Assembly (NCBI RefSeq): GCF_900163655.1
Contig: NZ_FWFG01000048.1
Location: 80,122-144,121 of the forward strand
Source of the DNA: Brachybacterium nesterenkovii
GTDB lineage: Bacteria; Actinomycetota; Actinomycetes; Actinomycetales; Dermabacteraceae
Direction: 5' to 3'
DNA length: 64,000 nt
Shown here: positions 1 through 8,635 of the stretch, one piece after another
Layout: every line of letters begins with the position of its first letter
Position numbering within the stretch: the first letter of the stretch is position 1
Position numbers and translations under genes: made by a program
Notes under the pieces: generated by a model
Database searches by the model: none
What the model saw: only the letters and a program-made list of their open reading frames with translations
Told to the model about the DNA's origin: nothing

Positions 1-241
1 GTCGCGTGCCCGACGAAGGTCACCGTTCGGACACGGCTTGACCGATTGCGCCGCGCGATGCGCTCAGTGCACTACGTTATCCACCGAGCAGTCTGTGACC
101 CCGGCCACTCGAGCCCTCTCGAGCTGCCGACCCGCCGTGCGAGCCCCCTCGCACGCACTCCCCCCATCCCCGACGGCAGCAAGGGCAGCGACCATCCCCG
201 GTGCGCGGCCCTCCGTCGCCCCCTCCACTCGAGGAGTCCTC

Positions 242-1798
242 GTGATCCAGAACCTCATCGACGGCGCGAACGGCCTCATCTGGTCGCTCCCGCTCGTCCT
301 GCTCTGCCTCCTGGCGGGCCTCTACTTCAGTCTGCGCACCGTGTTCCTGCAGGTGCGCTGCATCCCCGACATGCTCGCCCAGCTCCGCGACGGCGAGGCC
401 TCCCAGGACGGCACCTCGTCCTTCCAGTCGCTCATGATGTCCCTCGCGGGACGCGTGGGCATGGGCAACATCGGCGGCGTCGCCACGGCGATCGCGATCG
501 GAGGCCCCGGGGCCGTGTTCTGGATGTGGACCGTCGCCTTCCTCGGCGCCGCGACCTCGTTCATCGAGTGCACGCTGGGGCAGATCTACAAGGAGAAGGA
601 CGTCGACACCGGCGAGTACCGCGGCGGACCGGCGTACTACATCGAGAAGGCCTACAAGCACACCGCTGCCGGACCGCTGTTCCTCGTCTACGCGATCGTC
701 TTCGCCGTCGTCACCATCTTCGCGATGTGCTACTTCCTGCCGGGCGTCCAGGCCAACGGCATCGCCTCGTCGATGTTCGCCGCGTGGAACCTGCCCCACT
801 GGATCACGGCGGTCGCCCTCGTGATCGTGCTCGCGTTCATCGTGATCGGCGGCGTCAAGCGCATCGCGACCTTCGCCGTGATGGTCGTTCCCGTCATGGC
901 GGTGCTCTACATCATTGCGGCGCTGATCGTGTTCCTCATCAACGTCGACCAGATCCCCCACGTGTTCGGGATGATCTTCTCGTCGGCCTTCGGCGCCCAC
1001 GCGGTCTTCGGCGCGATCGTCGGCAAGGCCGTCGAGATGGGCGTCAAGCGCGGCCTCTACTCCAACGAGGCGGGCCAGGGCACCGGCCCCCACGCCGCCG
1101 CGGCGGCCGAGGTCTCCCACCCCGCCAAGCAGGGATTCGCGCAGGCCTTCGCCGTGTACATCGACACCCTGTTCGTCTGCACCGCCACCGCGTTCCTCAT
1201 CATCTCCACCGACATGTATCGCGTGTACGGCCCCGAGGGCGACACCGGCCCCACGATCTACGAGGGCAAGGTCCCGGCGGACGTCGACTACGGTCCCGAG
1301 TTCGCGCAGTTCGGCTTCGACACCGTCTTCTCTGGCATGGGCCCGACCTTCGTGGCGATCGCCCTGCTGTTCTTCGCCTTCACCACGATCGTCGCGTACT
1401 ACTACATGGCCGAGGTCAACCTCGCCTACCTCTCCCGCTGGATCCCCAACCGCACGGCCCGCCGCGTGGTCCTGCACCTCCTGCAGGCCCTCGTGCTCAT
1501 CTCCGTCGTCAACGGCGCGGTGACCACCACGGGCGCCGCCTGGGCGCTCGGCGACATCGGCGTGGGCGCGATGGCATGGCTGAACATCGTCGCGATCCTG
1601 ATCATGCAGGGCCCCGCCCTCAAGGCCTTCAAGGACTACCAGCGCCAGAAGAAGGAGGGCCTGGACCCGCAGTTCGATCCGCGGCCCCTCGGGATCCGCA
1701 ACGCCGACTTCTGGGAGCACCGGGCCGACGGCCTGGTCCGCCAGGGGCAGAGCGGCGCGGAGCTCGACGACATCACCGGCGGCAGTTCCCGCTCCTGA
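242..1798 (+). CDS. AGCS-family sodium:alanine/glycine symporter
   Basis: Inner-membrane sodium-coupled symporter for small neutral amino acids (alanine, glycine). The 518-residue product has about ten hydrophobic segments and two family landmarks: GMGNIGG near residue 72, and SNEAGQGTGPHAAAA near residue 273. The GTG at 242 is chosen because a GAGGAG sits just upstream and the product then begins directly before the first membrane helix. An ATG at 38 would add 68 Arg/Ser/Pro-rich residues unlike the family. It is monocistronic, ending in a strong hairpin at 1848-1883. Family is secure; the exact substrate is inferred. Confidence 0.93.
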   Translation: MIQNLIDGANGLIWSLPLVLLCLLAGLYFSLRTVFLQVRCIPDMLAQLRDGEASQDGTSSFQSLMMSLAGRVGMGNIGGVATAIAIGGPGAVFWMWTVAFLGAATSFIECTLGQIYKEKDVDTGEYRGGPAYYIEKAYKHTAAGPLFLVYAIVFAVVTIFAMCYFLPGVQANGIASSMFAAWNLPHWITAVALVIVLAFIVIGGVKRIATFAVMVVPVMAVLYIIAALIVFLINVDQIPHVFGMIFSSAFGAHAVFGAIVGKAVEMGVKRGLYSNEAGQGTGPHAAAAAEVSHPAKQGFAQAFAVYIDTLFVCTATAFLIISTDMYRVYGPEGDTGPTIYEGKVPADVDYGPEFAQFGFDTVFSGMGPTFVAIALLFFAFTTIVAYYYMAEVNLAYLSRWIPNRTARRVVLHLLQALVLISVVNGAVTTTGAAWALGDIGVGAMAWLNIVAILIMQGPALKAFKDYQRQKKEGLDPQFDPRPLGIRNADFWEHRADGLVRQGQSGAELDDITGGSSRS

Positions 1799-1847
1799 TC
1801 GCCCCTGCGGTCGCCTCGGCGACCTCCGCCCCCTGCGGCGACAGCCC

Positions 1848-1883
1848 GACGGCGGGCACCGGCAGCGTCCGGTGCCCGCCGTC
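1848..1883 (+). terminator. Perfect 15-bp hairpin terminator after the AGCS gene
   Basis: Arms 1848-1862 and 1869-1883 are exact reverse complements (15 bp, nearly all G/C) around a 6-nt loop. It lies 50 nt past the AGCS stop and about 100 nt before the next start. No T-run follows, as is usual for actinobacterial terminators. Confidence 0.8.
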
Positions 1884-1979
1884 GTGTGTCCGGATTCCGA
1901 GCACGAGGGGTGCAAAGCGCGGACCCCTCCTTACCCTGGACCGTCCCAGTCCTTCCACGCCCGGCCGAAAGGCTCTCGC

Positions 1980-3641
1980 ATGTCCTCCTCCACCACTCCC
2001 GACGCCCCCGCGCACACGGCGACCGCGGACCGCGGCGCCTTCTCGGGCCGCTCGGCGTTCATCTTCGCCGCGATCGGCTCGGCCGTCGGCCTGGGCAACA
2101 TCTGGCGCTTCCCCGCCGTGGCCTACGAGAACGGCGGCGGCGCGTTCATGATCCCCTACCTCGTCGCGCTCATGACGGCGGGCATCCCGCTGCTGTTCCT
2201 CGACTACGCGATCGGCCATCGCTGGCGCGGCTCCGCCCCGCTGGCCTGGCGCCGCGTCAAGCGCTGGACCGAGTTCATCGGCTGGTGGCAGGTGCTCATC
2301 TGCGTCGTCATCGCGGCCTACTACGCGCTGATCCTCGCGTGGGCCGGCGACTACATCTTCTTCTCGCTCAAGCAGTCCTGGGGCGACGACGCCGCGGCGT
2401 TCTTCGGCGAGTTCACCCAGGCCCCGGCCCCCGAGGCCTCCGGGCTGACCGGCCAGATCATCTGGCCCATCTTCATCTCGATCGTCGTCGTCTGGGTCGC
2501 CGTGCTCGCCACGATGGTCCTGGGCGTGGAGAACGGCGTGGCCAAGACCTCGATGGTCTTCATCCCGCTGCTGGTCGTCATGTTCCTGGTGCTCGTGATC
2601 CGGGCCCTGTTCCTGCCCGGCGCCCTCGAGGGCCTCGATGCCCTGTTCACCCCGAACTGGGGCGCGCTGCTGAACGGGCAGGTGTGGGTCGCGGCCTACG
2701 GGCAGATCTTCTTCTCCCTGTCCGTGGCCTTCGGGATCATGCTCACCTACGCCTCCTACCTGAAGAAGAAGTCGGACCTCACGGGCTCGGGCCTCGTGGT
2801 GGGCTTCGCCAACTCGGGTTTCGAGATCCTCGCGGGCATCGGCGTCTTCGCGGCGCTGGGCTTCATGGCCCAGGCCCAGGGCGTCGAGGTCTCCGAGGTC
2901 GTCTCCGACGGCGTCGGCCTGGCGTTCATCGCCTTCCCGACGATCATCGGCGAGGCTCCCGGCGGCGCGCTGATCGGCGTGCTCTTCTTCGGCTCGCTCG
3001 TGCTCGCGGGCTTCACCTCGCTGATCTCGATCGTCGAGGTCGTCATCTCCGCCGTCCACGACAAGTTCGGCACCACGCGTGCGGCGGCCTCGGTGATCGT
3101 GGTCGTGCCGCTGGCGATCGTCTCCACGCTGCTGTTCTCCACGAGCCAGGGCCTGCCGATCCTCGACACGCTCGACGCCTTCGTGAACCAGTACGGCATC
3201 GTCGCGGCGGCCCTCGTCTCGACGATTATCTTCGCGTGGGTGCTGCGCGGGCTCCCCACGCTGCGCGATCACCTCAACCACCGCGGCAGCTTCAAGGTCG
3301 GCACGATCTGGATGCTGTGCGTCGCGATCATCGACCCGATCGTGCTGGCCGTCTCGGTGTTCTTCGCGACCAAGGAGCTGCTGGCCACCGGTGCGCCGTA
3401 CGGCGGCTACCCCGGATGGTTCGTCGGCCTCCTCGGCTGGGGCATGGCGGCCGCGCTGATCGTGGTCGCGATCATCCTGTCGATGCTGCCGTGGTCGCAG
3501 CGCTCCCACCTCGACAAGGCCGACTCGGACGGCGACGAGGTCGCCCCCGAGGTGGTCCGGGGCGTGGGCCTGGACGACGCGGGCACCGACAACCCCCACC
3601 AGATGCGTCCCCACGGGCACGCCGCCGCTGCGGTGCGCTGA
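1980..3641 (+). CDS. NSS-family sodium-dependent amino acid transporter (large subunit)
   Basis: Sodium-dependent transporter of the neurotransmitter:sodium symporter (LeuT) fold. The 553-residue protein carries the helix-1 signature with GSAVGLGNIWRFP near residues 30-45, which supplies sodium and substrate ligands, and has about eleven to twelve membrane segments. The ATG at 1980 follows a GAAAGG; earlier in-frame starts would add an unrelated tail. The next gene encodes a MetS-like small subunit. In Corynebacterium glutamicum the equivalent pair MetP/MetS imports methionine and alanine, so that specificity is plausible but inferred from context. Confidence 0.92.
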   Translation: MSSSTTPDAPAHTATADRGAFSGRSAFIFAAIGSAVGLGNIWRFPAVAYENGGGAFMIPYLVALMTAGIPLLFLDYAIGHRWRGSAPLAWRRVKRWTEFIGWWQVLICVVIAAYYALILAWAGDYIFFSLKQSWGDDAAAFFGEFTQAPAPEASGLTGQIIWPIFISIVVVWVAVLATMVLGVENGVAKTSMVFIPLLVVMFLVLVIRALFLPGALEGLDALFTPNWGALLNGQVWVAAYGQIFFSLSVAFGIMLTYASYLKKKSDLTGSGLVVGFANSGFEILAGIGVFAALGFMAQAQGVEVSEVVSDGVGLAFIAFPTIIGEAPGGALIGVLFFGSLVLAGFTSLISIVEVVISAVHDKFGTTRAAASVIVVVPLAIVSTLLFSTSQGLPILDTLDAFVNQYGIVAAALVSTIIFAWVLRGLPTLRDHLNHRGSFKVGTIWMLCVAIIDPIVLAVSVFFATKELLATGAPYGGYPGWFVGLLGWGMAAALIVVAIILSMLPWSQRSHLDKADSDGDEVAPEVVRGVGLDDAGTDNPHQMRPHGHAAAAVR

Positions 3642-3754
3642 CCCGCCGGACTGCGCAGTCCGACCCGTGCAGCCGACGCGCGCACGGACGGACGGCGCCG
3701 TCGCCCAGCCCCTCCCTCCCCGGTCCCCGGACCGGCTTCCAGCAAGGAGTTCCC

Positions 3755-3862
3755 ATGTCGGCATCTGCCATCGTCATGATGATCGTCGCGATCGGCGGCG
3801 TCTGGGGCGGCCTCGCCGCCGCCGTCGTCAACGTCGCACGCCACCCGGAGGATCTCGACTGA
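3755..3862 (+). CDS. metS: MetS-family small subunit of the NSS transporter (35 aa)
   Basis: A 35-residue membrane peptide starting MSASAIVMMIVAIGGVWGG and ending NVARHPEDLD. It has one hydrophobic helix and a short acidic cytoplasmic tail, the usual form of the MetS small subunit in actinobacterial NSS transporters. An AAGGAG lies 6-7 nt before the ATG at 3755. It sits 113 nt after the NSS gene on the same strand and is probably cotranscribed. Family role is known from MetP/MetS; function here is inferred from size, sequence and position. Confidence 0.85.
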   Translation: MSASAIVMMIVAIGGVWGGLAAAVVNVARHPEDLD

Positions 3863-3886
3863 GACCCCTCCCCTGATCGACGTGAG

Positions 3887-3914
3887 CGCCCGGTCCGCGC
3901 TCGGGGGCCGGGCG
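3887..3914 (+). terminator. Possible terminator after metS
   Basis: Seven-bp G/C stem (3887-3893 with 3908-3914) and a 14-nt loop, 25 nt after the metS stop. Modest stem length makes this a weak call. Confidence 0.4.
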
Positions 3915-4053
3915 TCGTCGCATCCGGCCCGGGTTCCGACCCCAGCGCAGGTTCCGGTCCGACGACGGGCCCCGCCTCGGCTCCGGCACAACGCTGCGAA
4001 TGTGAGATGCACCCGTCCCGGGGCCGAGCTGGGCGATCCGCGACGGCATCCTG

Positions 4054-4059
4054 TAGTCT
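4054..4059 (+). promoter_or_regulatory. Possible -10 box of the tRNA-Ser promoter
   Basis: TAGTCT lies 23 nt before the mature tRNA 5' end in an otherwise G/C-rich gap. No clear -35 hexamer is visible, so this rests on position and the TAnnnT match only. Confidence 0.3.
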
Positions 4060-4082
4060 GATGCCTGCTCTTCGGAGCGCCT

Positions 4083-4167
4083 GGAGGATTCGCATAGCGG
4101 CCTAGTGCGCACGCCTGGAACGCGTGTTGGGTGAAAGCCCTCGGGGGTTCAAATCCCCCATCCTCCG
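4083..4167 (+). tRNA. tRNA-Ser (anticodon GGA)
   Basis: A class II tRNA with long variable arm. The acceptor stem pairs 4083-4089 with 4160-4166, followed by discriminator G4167; the CCA tail is not encoded. Anticodon stem CACGC/GCGTG frames loop CTGGAAC with anticodon GGA at 4117-4119, reading UCC and UCU. The T-arm reads GGGGGTTCAAATCCCCC. A strong hairpin follows directly. Confidence 0.95.
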
Positions 4168-4175
4168 CCCGGGAA

Positions 4176-4217
4176 ACGCCCCCTGACCTGCGATAACGAT
4201 CGCAGGCCAGGGGGCGT
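4176..4217 (+). terminator. Terminator of the tRNA-Ser transcript
   Basis: Arms 4176-4194 and 4199-4217 form a 19-bp stem with a single A-C mismatch and a 4-nt loop (AACG), starting 9 nt after the tRNA. Confidence 0.85.
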
Positions 4218-4394
4218 TCGGCATGTCGGGAGTGCGGCTCGCGGCACCGGGAGACGCCTGTGCGGCCGGACCGCCCGCCCGGGCCCCTGATACCGCGGCC
4301 CGGGTTCCGCCTCAGCTCGAGGCACCTCGCACCCAGGCTCCGACGCAGCTCGAGCGCTTCCATTCCCCCGCGCCGCACCCCGGCTTCGGCGTGC

Positions 4395-4473
4395 GCGTCC
4401 AGAACATGCTCCCCAGCGGCATGCGCCCCGGATATTGCAGGGCGCATGCCGTCTCACTGCATCTTCTGGACGC
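4395..4473. repeat. 79-bp palindromic intergenic repeat, family 1, copy A
   Basis: Imperfect palindrome whose outer arms GCGTCCAGAA and TTCTGGACGC are exact inverted repeats; the inner arms share GGCATGCGCC and its complement. Related copies are at 26889-26966 and 28945-29024. It occupies the 413-bp gap between tRNA-Ser and the metallopeptidase gene, which holds no credible gene. No transposase or flanking duplication is visible. Confidence 0.8.
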
Positions 4474-4630
4474 CAGACGCTCGTGAGCGCACCCGGGCGG
4501 CGTGCCAGCGGGCCGCCCGCAGCCGACCGCCCGCCTGGGCAATCGCACCCCCGGCCCCCTCCCTCTGAGTACGCTGGCGCCGAGGCCCGGAGACCGTCCG
4601 TGCGCCGCGACACGACCGCGCAGAAGGACC

Positions 4631-5608
4631 ATGAGACCCCAGGGCCGACACCTCGCACACGGCGCCGAGGCGACGCATCGTCACCCGGCGCTGGTCCTGT
4701 GCGCAGCAGTCCTGACCGGCCTGTGCGTCGTCGGCCTCACGGGGTTGGCGTTCCTGGGGCATCTCGACGACCTCGCCGCCCCGTACGCCTCGACCACGAG
4801 CCCGCGCCAGCATGCCGACGGCGCAGGTTCCGGCACGAGCGCCATCGCCGGCAGCGCGGCCTCGGTGGCGCCGGGCACCGTGCCGACCTCGCACGCGGAC
4901 GATGCGGCCTGGCTGGACCTGGTCCGCAGCCCGATCACCGGGCTCGGCGTCCCCGAGCGCACGCGGTGCGACCTGCCCGCACCCGATCCGACCGGCTCGA
5001 CGCCCGCGCTCGAGCAGAGGCTGACGGTTCTGACCTCCTGCCTGGACCGCGCCTGGCAGGGACCGGTCCAGCGCGCGGGGCTGGAGTTCAGCCCGGTCGC
5101 GGTGCGCGTGCTCGATCCGGCCCAGACCAGTCCCGGCCAGTGCGAGCAGGCCGAGACCGTGGTCCCCGCCGCGTACTGCGAGGCCGATCGGACCATCTAC
5201 GTCTCCCCCGCCGCCGCCCGGCAGGACGCCGAGGTGCCGGACATCGGCGACCTCCTGCTCGTCGCGGCCGTCACCCACGAGTACGGCCATCACCTGCAGT
5301 CCCTGACGGGTCTGGCTGGCGCCGTGCACGCGTACACCGCGGATCACCCCGAGGCCGAGCCCGAGCTCACGCGCCGCCTGGAGTCGATGGCCACCTGCCT
5401 GGGCGCGAGCACGCACGGCCTCCTCGACGGGTCGCCGCAGGTCACCCAGGGGTTCTACGAGCACATGGTCGACGCCGAGACGTACCGCCCCGATCCCGCT
5501 CACGGATCCGGCGCCACCCAGGCGCGATGGGCGCGGGCGGGCTACGACGATCCCGGCGTCACCGGGCGCTGCGCGACGTTCTCCGCCCCCGACGAGCTCG
5601 TCGCCTGA
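4631..5608 (+). CDS. Membrane-anchored neutral zinc metallopeptidase (YpfJ-like)
   Basis: Predicted extracytoplasmic zinc peptidase of 325 residues. A single membrane helix (about residues 20-42) is followed by a low-complexity Ala/Ser/Gly stretch and then the peptidase domain. The motif HEYGH at residues 216-220 matches HExxH, and ESMATC downstream fits the third-ligand region of the family. CEADRTIYVSP before it is also characteristic. The ATG at 4631 follows GAAGGA. It stands alone, facing the feo operon convergently. Substrate is unknown. Confidence 0.85.
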   Translation: MRPQGRHLAHGAEATHRHPALVLCAAVLTGLCVVGLTGLAFLGHLDDLAAPYASTTSPRQHADGAGSGTSAIAGSAASVAPGTVPTSHADDAAWLDLVRSPITGLGVPERTRCDLPAPDPTGSTPALEQRLTVLTSCLDRAWQGPVQRAGLEFSPVAVRVLDPAQTSPGQCEQAETVVPAAYCEADRTIYVSPAAARQDAEVPDIGDLLLVAAVTHEYGHHLQSLTGLAGAVHAYTADHPEAEPELTRRLESMATCLGASTHGLLDGSPQVTQGFYEHMVDAETYRPDPAHGSGATQARWARAGYDDPGVTGRCATFSAPDELVA

Positions 5609-5738
5609 GGCAGCAGGTCATCCTCCGAGGGCGCACGCGCGCCGCCTGCGGTAACGGGGGCGCGGGCTCGCGGGACATGCGGCGGGAGTGCACCGGTTCG
5701 AGCAGGAACGGGGAGCGCGACCCCGCCAGAACGCACTC

Positions 5739-6023
5739 TCAGCGTGCCCGCAGCTCCAGCACGCGGGCGCCGTCGGGCGCGCGGCTCGCGCACGGCGCCG
5801 GGCCGGCGGCCGCGACGGGGCAGGAGCCGCAGCCTCCGGACGCGCAGCCCGCGCCGGTGCTCGAGACCGTGAGCGCGCCCGTGCGCTCGAGCTGCACGAG
5901 CACGGCCCGCACCACCGGTACGGGCAGGTCGGTGGCCTGCGCGATCATCGGCGGGGTCGACGCGCCGTCGCGGACGGCGGCCATCACCCGGGTGGCGGGT
6001 CCTCGCGCCCGGACCCCGGTCAC
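5739..6023 (-). CDS. FeoC-like winged-helix protein with Cys cluster
   Basis: Small partner of the ferrous iron transporter. The 94-residue product has an N-terminal winged-helix-like segment (about 10-55) and a Cys cluster C60-x4-C65-x2-C68 with a further C78, matching the FeoC pattern that can hold an iron-sulfur cluster. The GTG start at 6023 overlaps the feoB TGA in GTGA, implying translational coupling. A longer reading upstream would lie inside feoB and lacks similarity. FeoC may sense iron or oxygen and stabilise FeoB; whether this one binds DNA is not determinable. Confidence 0.75.
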   Translation of the reverse strand: MTGVRARGPATRVMAAVRDGASTPPMIAQATDLPVPVVRAVLVQLERTGALTVSSTGAGCASGGCGSCPVAAAGPAPCASRAPDGARVLELRAR

Positions 6024-7984
6024 CAGATCAGCCTGCCGATCTGGAACACGGCGACCGCGAGGGTCCATGCGATGCACAGCTGCATCGCGACCCCGAAGAC
6101 GGTCCAGCGCAGGCCGATCTCGCGGCGCTGGGCGGCGAGGGTCGCCACGCACGGCGTGTAGGCGAGGAGGAACACGAGGAAGGCCCAGACCGCGGGGCCG
6201 GTGTGCCCGCCGGAGGAGTCCGCGAAGGTCGCGCGCAGCTGCACCGCGAGCGGCGAGGAGCCCTGCTCGCGGGCGTCCAGGGAGCTGGGGTCCTCGAGCG
6301 CGTAGGTCTGCGCCCAGGACGAGATGACGGCCTCCTTGGCCACGAAGCCGGTCACGAGGGTCCCGGCGGTGCGCCAGTCGCCGAAGCCGGCGGGCGCGAG
6401 CACCGGGGCGACCGCCTGGGCGCCCGCGGCGTACAGCGAGTCCTCCGGCGGGACCTCACCGAGCGCATGGTCCCCGGTCGCGGGGATCGACTGCAGCGCG
6501 AAGACCACGATGACGGTCGCGACGATCACGCCCCCGGCGGTCTGCAGGAAGCCGTGCAGGCGCACCCAGGTGCCCGCGGCGAGGATCCGCGGCGAGGGCA
6601 CCTGGTAGGGGGGCAGGTCCATGACCAGCGGCGCCGAGCCCATCGTGCGCCACAGCGTGCGTCGCAGCGCGAACCCGGTCGCGATCACCAGCAGGATCGA
6701 GATGACGTACATCGCGAACACGACGGTCCCGGCATGCTCGGGGAAGAACGTTCCGGCGAGCATCACGTACACGGTCAGGCGCGCCGAACATGAGGTGAAG
6801 GGCACGAGCAGGGCAGTGAGGATCCGCTGGCGCGTGTCCGACAGCACGCGGGTCGCCGAGATCGCCGGGACGTTGCACCCGAAGCCGACGATGAGGGGCA
6901 GGAACGCCCGCCCCGGCAGCCCGAGGGCGCGCATGGCGCGATCGGCGACGACGGCGGCGCGGGCCATGTACCCGGAGTCCTCGAGCGCGGCGAGCAGCGC
7001 GAACATGATCGCCATGAGCGGGGCGAAGGTCAGCAGCATCCCGACGCCCGCGACGAGGCCGTTGAGCACGAGCCCGGTGACGAGGGGGTGGTCGATGCCC
7101 AGAGCCGCGAGCAGCGCCGCGCCCGCGTCGGTGACGGGGCCGCTGAACAGGGCGTCGAGGCCGTCCTGCAGGGGCGCGGCCACGATGGTGGTCAGCTGGA
7201 ACACCGCCCACATCGCCGCGAGGAACACGAGCGGTCCGGCGATCGGGTGGAGCACGATGCGGTCGATCCGCTCGCTGGCCGAGGGCCGGGCCGGGCCGTC
7301 GCCTGTGCCCGGCGAGCCGGCGAGCGCCGGGGCGAGCGCGGCCTCGATCCACGCGAAGCGATCGTCCATCGCGGCGAGCTCATCGTCCGCCGGGGCGTCG
7401 GTCGGGCGCGGCGCCATGGTGCGGCTGCGCAGGGCGTCGGCGACGGCGGCGGCGAGCTCCTCGACGCCGGTCCCCCGGCGCGGGTCCACGGCGACGACGG
7501 GACAGCCGAGGCCCGCGGCGAGCGCCTCGGCGTCGACGGCGGCTCCGCGCCGGGCGGCCACGTCGTTCATGGTCAGGGCCACGACGACGGGGAGGTCGAG
7601 CTCGCGCACCTGCGCGCACAGGTAGAGGGAGCGGGCGGGGTCGACGGCATCGGCGGCGATGACGACGGCGGCGGGGCGCTCCGCGGCGGGGGCGTCGACC
7701 AGGATCGAGCGGGTCAGGGCCTCGTCGGGCGACTGCGGGTCCAGCGAGTAGGTGCCGGGCAGGTCGATCACGTCGACGCGCTCGTCGCCCACGTGCCAGC
7801 GGCCCCGACCGGTCTCGACGGTGGTGCCGGGCCAGTTGCCGACGCTGCGGCGCAGGCCCGTCACGGCGTTGAACAGGGTGGTCTTGCCGACGTTGGGGCA
7901 GCCGATGAACGCGACCGTGGGCGCGCCCGCGGTGGGGGCGACGGAGCCGCCGCCGTGGCAGGAGGACTGGACGGTCTCAGGCAC
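6020..7984 (-). CDS. feoB: Ferrous iron transport protein B
   Basis: Inner-membrane Fe(II) transporter with an N-terminal G-protein domain. The 654-residue product shows G1 GCPNVGKTT at 28-36, G3 DLPG at 74-77 and a TMND motif as G4. It continues with the membrane region carrying two Gate-type segments (around ERIDRIVLHPIAGPL and later VPFTSCSARLTVY with its conserved Cys). The GTG start at 7984 overlaps the feoA stop by 8 nt. It is the middle gene of feoA-feoB-feoC. Length is at the short end of the family because the C-terminal tail is reduced. Confidence 0.96.
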   Translation of the reverse strand: MPETVQSSCHGGGSVAPTAGAPTVAFIGCPNVGKTTLFNAVTGLRRSVGNWPGTTVETGRGRWHVGDERVDVIDLPGTYSLDPQSPDEALTRSILVDAPAAERPAAVVIAADAVDPARSLYLCAQVRELDLPVVVALTMNDVAARRGAAVDAEALAAGLGCPVVAVDPRRGTGVEELAAAVADALRSRTMAPRPTDAPADDELAAMDDRFAWIEAALAPALAGSPGTGDGPARPSASERIDRIVLHPIAGPLVFLAAMWAVFQLTTIVAAPLQDGLDALFSGPVTDAGAALLAALGIDHPLVTGLVLNGLVAGVGMLLTFAPLMAIMFALLAALEDSGYMARAAVVADRAMRALGLPGRAFLPLIVGFGCNVPAISATRVLSDTRQRILTALLVPFTSCSARLTVYVMLAGTFFPEHAGTVVFAMYVISILLVIATGFALRRTLWRTMGSAPLVMDLPPYQVPSPRILAAGTWVRLHGFLQTAGGVIVATVIVVFALQSIPATGDHALGEVPPEDSLYAAGAQAVAPVLAPAGFGDWRTAGTLVTGFVAKEAVISSWAQTYALEDPSSLDAREQGSSPLAVQLRATFADSSGGHTGPAVWAFLVFLLAYTPCVATLAAQRREIGLRWTVFGVAMQLCIAWTLAVAVFQIGRLIW

Positions 7985-8351
7985 GGGCCGCGGCGTTCGC
8001 GCTCGGCTCGCCGGTGCCCGCGTCCGCCCGGTGGGCGGCGACCGCGCCGGTGCCGCCGGCGCACATCGGGCTCCCGGTCGCGTCCGCGGCGCCGGAGGCG
8101 GCGAGGCAGGTGCCGTCGGCGCTCGCGAGGCACACGGTGATGCCCGCGCAGGTGGCGCGGTCGATCGCGACGCGGCTCGGGCCCGTCCGCAGCAGGAGCC
8201 CGCCGCCGGCGGTCCGCTGGACGGCGCTGATCGGCGCTCCCCGGCGCACGCCGAGCTCGAGGAGACGGCGGCGCAGGCCGATGTCCGCCGGGAGGGCCTC
8301 GATGTCGAGGTCCCGGTGGAGCGGTGCGTCGAGAAGCGAACAGACGGTCAT
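7977..8351 (-). CDS. feoA: Ferrous iron transport protein A
   Basis: Small SH3-like cytoplasmic partner required for FeoB activity. Residues 5-75 form the FeoA core (LDIEALPADIGLRRRLLELG, then the beta-barrel with GGGLLLRTGPSRVAID). Residues 76-124 are an unusual Cys-containing Ala/Gly-rich tail. The ATG at 8351 is preferred to the upstream start at 8429 because the iron-box palindrome at 8362-8377 lies between them. First gene of the feo operon. Confidence 0.88.
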   Translation of the reverse strand: MTVCSLLDAPLHRDLDIEALPADIGLRRRLLELGVRRGAPISAVQRTAGGGLLLRTGPSRVAIDRATCAGITVCLASADGTCLAASGAADATGSPMCAGGTGAVAAHRADAGTGEPSANAAARA

Positions 8352-8361
8352 GCGAAAAAGG

Positions 8362-8377
8362 GTAAGGCATGCCTCAC
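8362..8377 (-). promoter_or_regulatory. Probable DtxR/IdeR iron box upstream of feoA
   Basis: GTAAGGCATGCCTCAC is symmetric at 14 of 16 positions with a perfect AGGCATGCCT core. It resembles the DtxR/IdeR consensus (AGGTTAGGCTAACCT type) and lies 11 nt from the feoA start, where bound repressor would block expression when iron is plentiful. Confidence 0.6.
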
Positions 8378-8446
8378 TCGCGCGGAAGCCGATGGTCCCG
8401 CACTGTCCGCCGTGTGCCCCGGCGAACACGCCTCTTGCTATCGGGC

Positions 8447-8472
8447 GCAGGTTAGTTTAGTTTTCCCCTAAC
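8447..8472. promoter_or_regulatory. Second iron-box-like site in the feoA / LLM gap
   Basis: An AT-rich patch reading AGGTTAGTTTAG then CCCCTAAC, with TTAG and CTAA half-sites like those of DtxR boxes. It is the least G/C-rich stretch of this 284-bp divergent gap, so it may cover the feoABC promoter, the LLM promoter or both. Confidence 0.45.
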
Positions 8473-8635
8473 GGATCGCGCCGCGGACTGCACAGCACGG
8501 AGCAGCAGGCGACGCGCAGGATGCACCGAGCACGCCGCATTCAGCGCACCGTGTCGTGCATGCGGCATCGGGAACGCCGCATCGGGCACCCACCCCGAGC
8601 GCGATCATCGAGGACGACGCACCAGGAGGCGCACC

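Noticed and set aside
46..2151. Plus-strand 701-residue frame across the AGCS and NSS genes
   Set aside because: Arg/His/Pro-rich, crosses a strong terminator and overlaps two real genes in another frame.
77..3764. Long minus-strand open frames (612 and 663 residues) opposite the AGCS and NSS genes
   Set aside because: They read Arg/Asp/Glu/His-rich strings without domains and lie wholly antisense to clear transporters; typical shadows in high-GC DNA.
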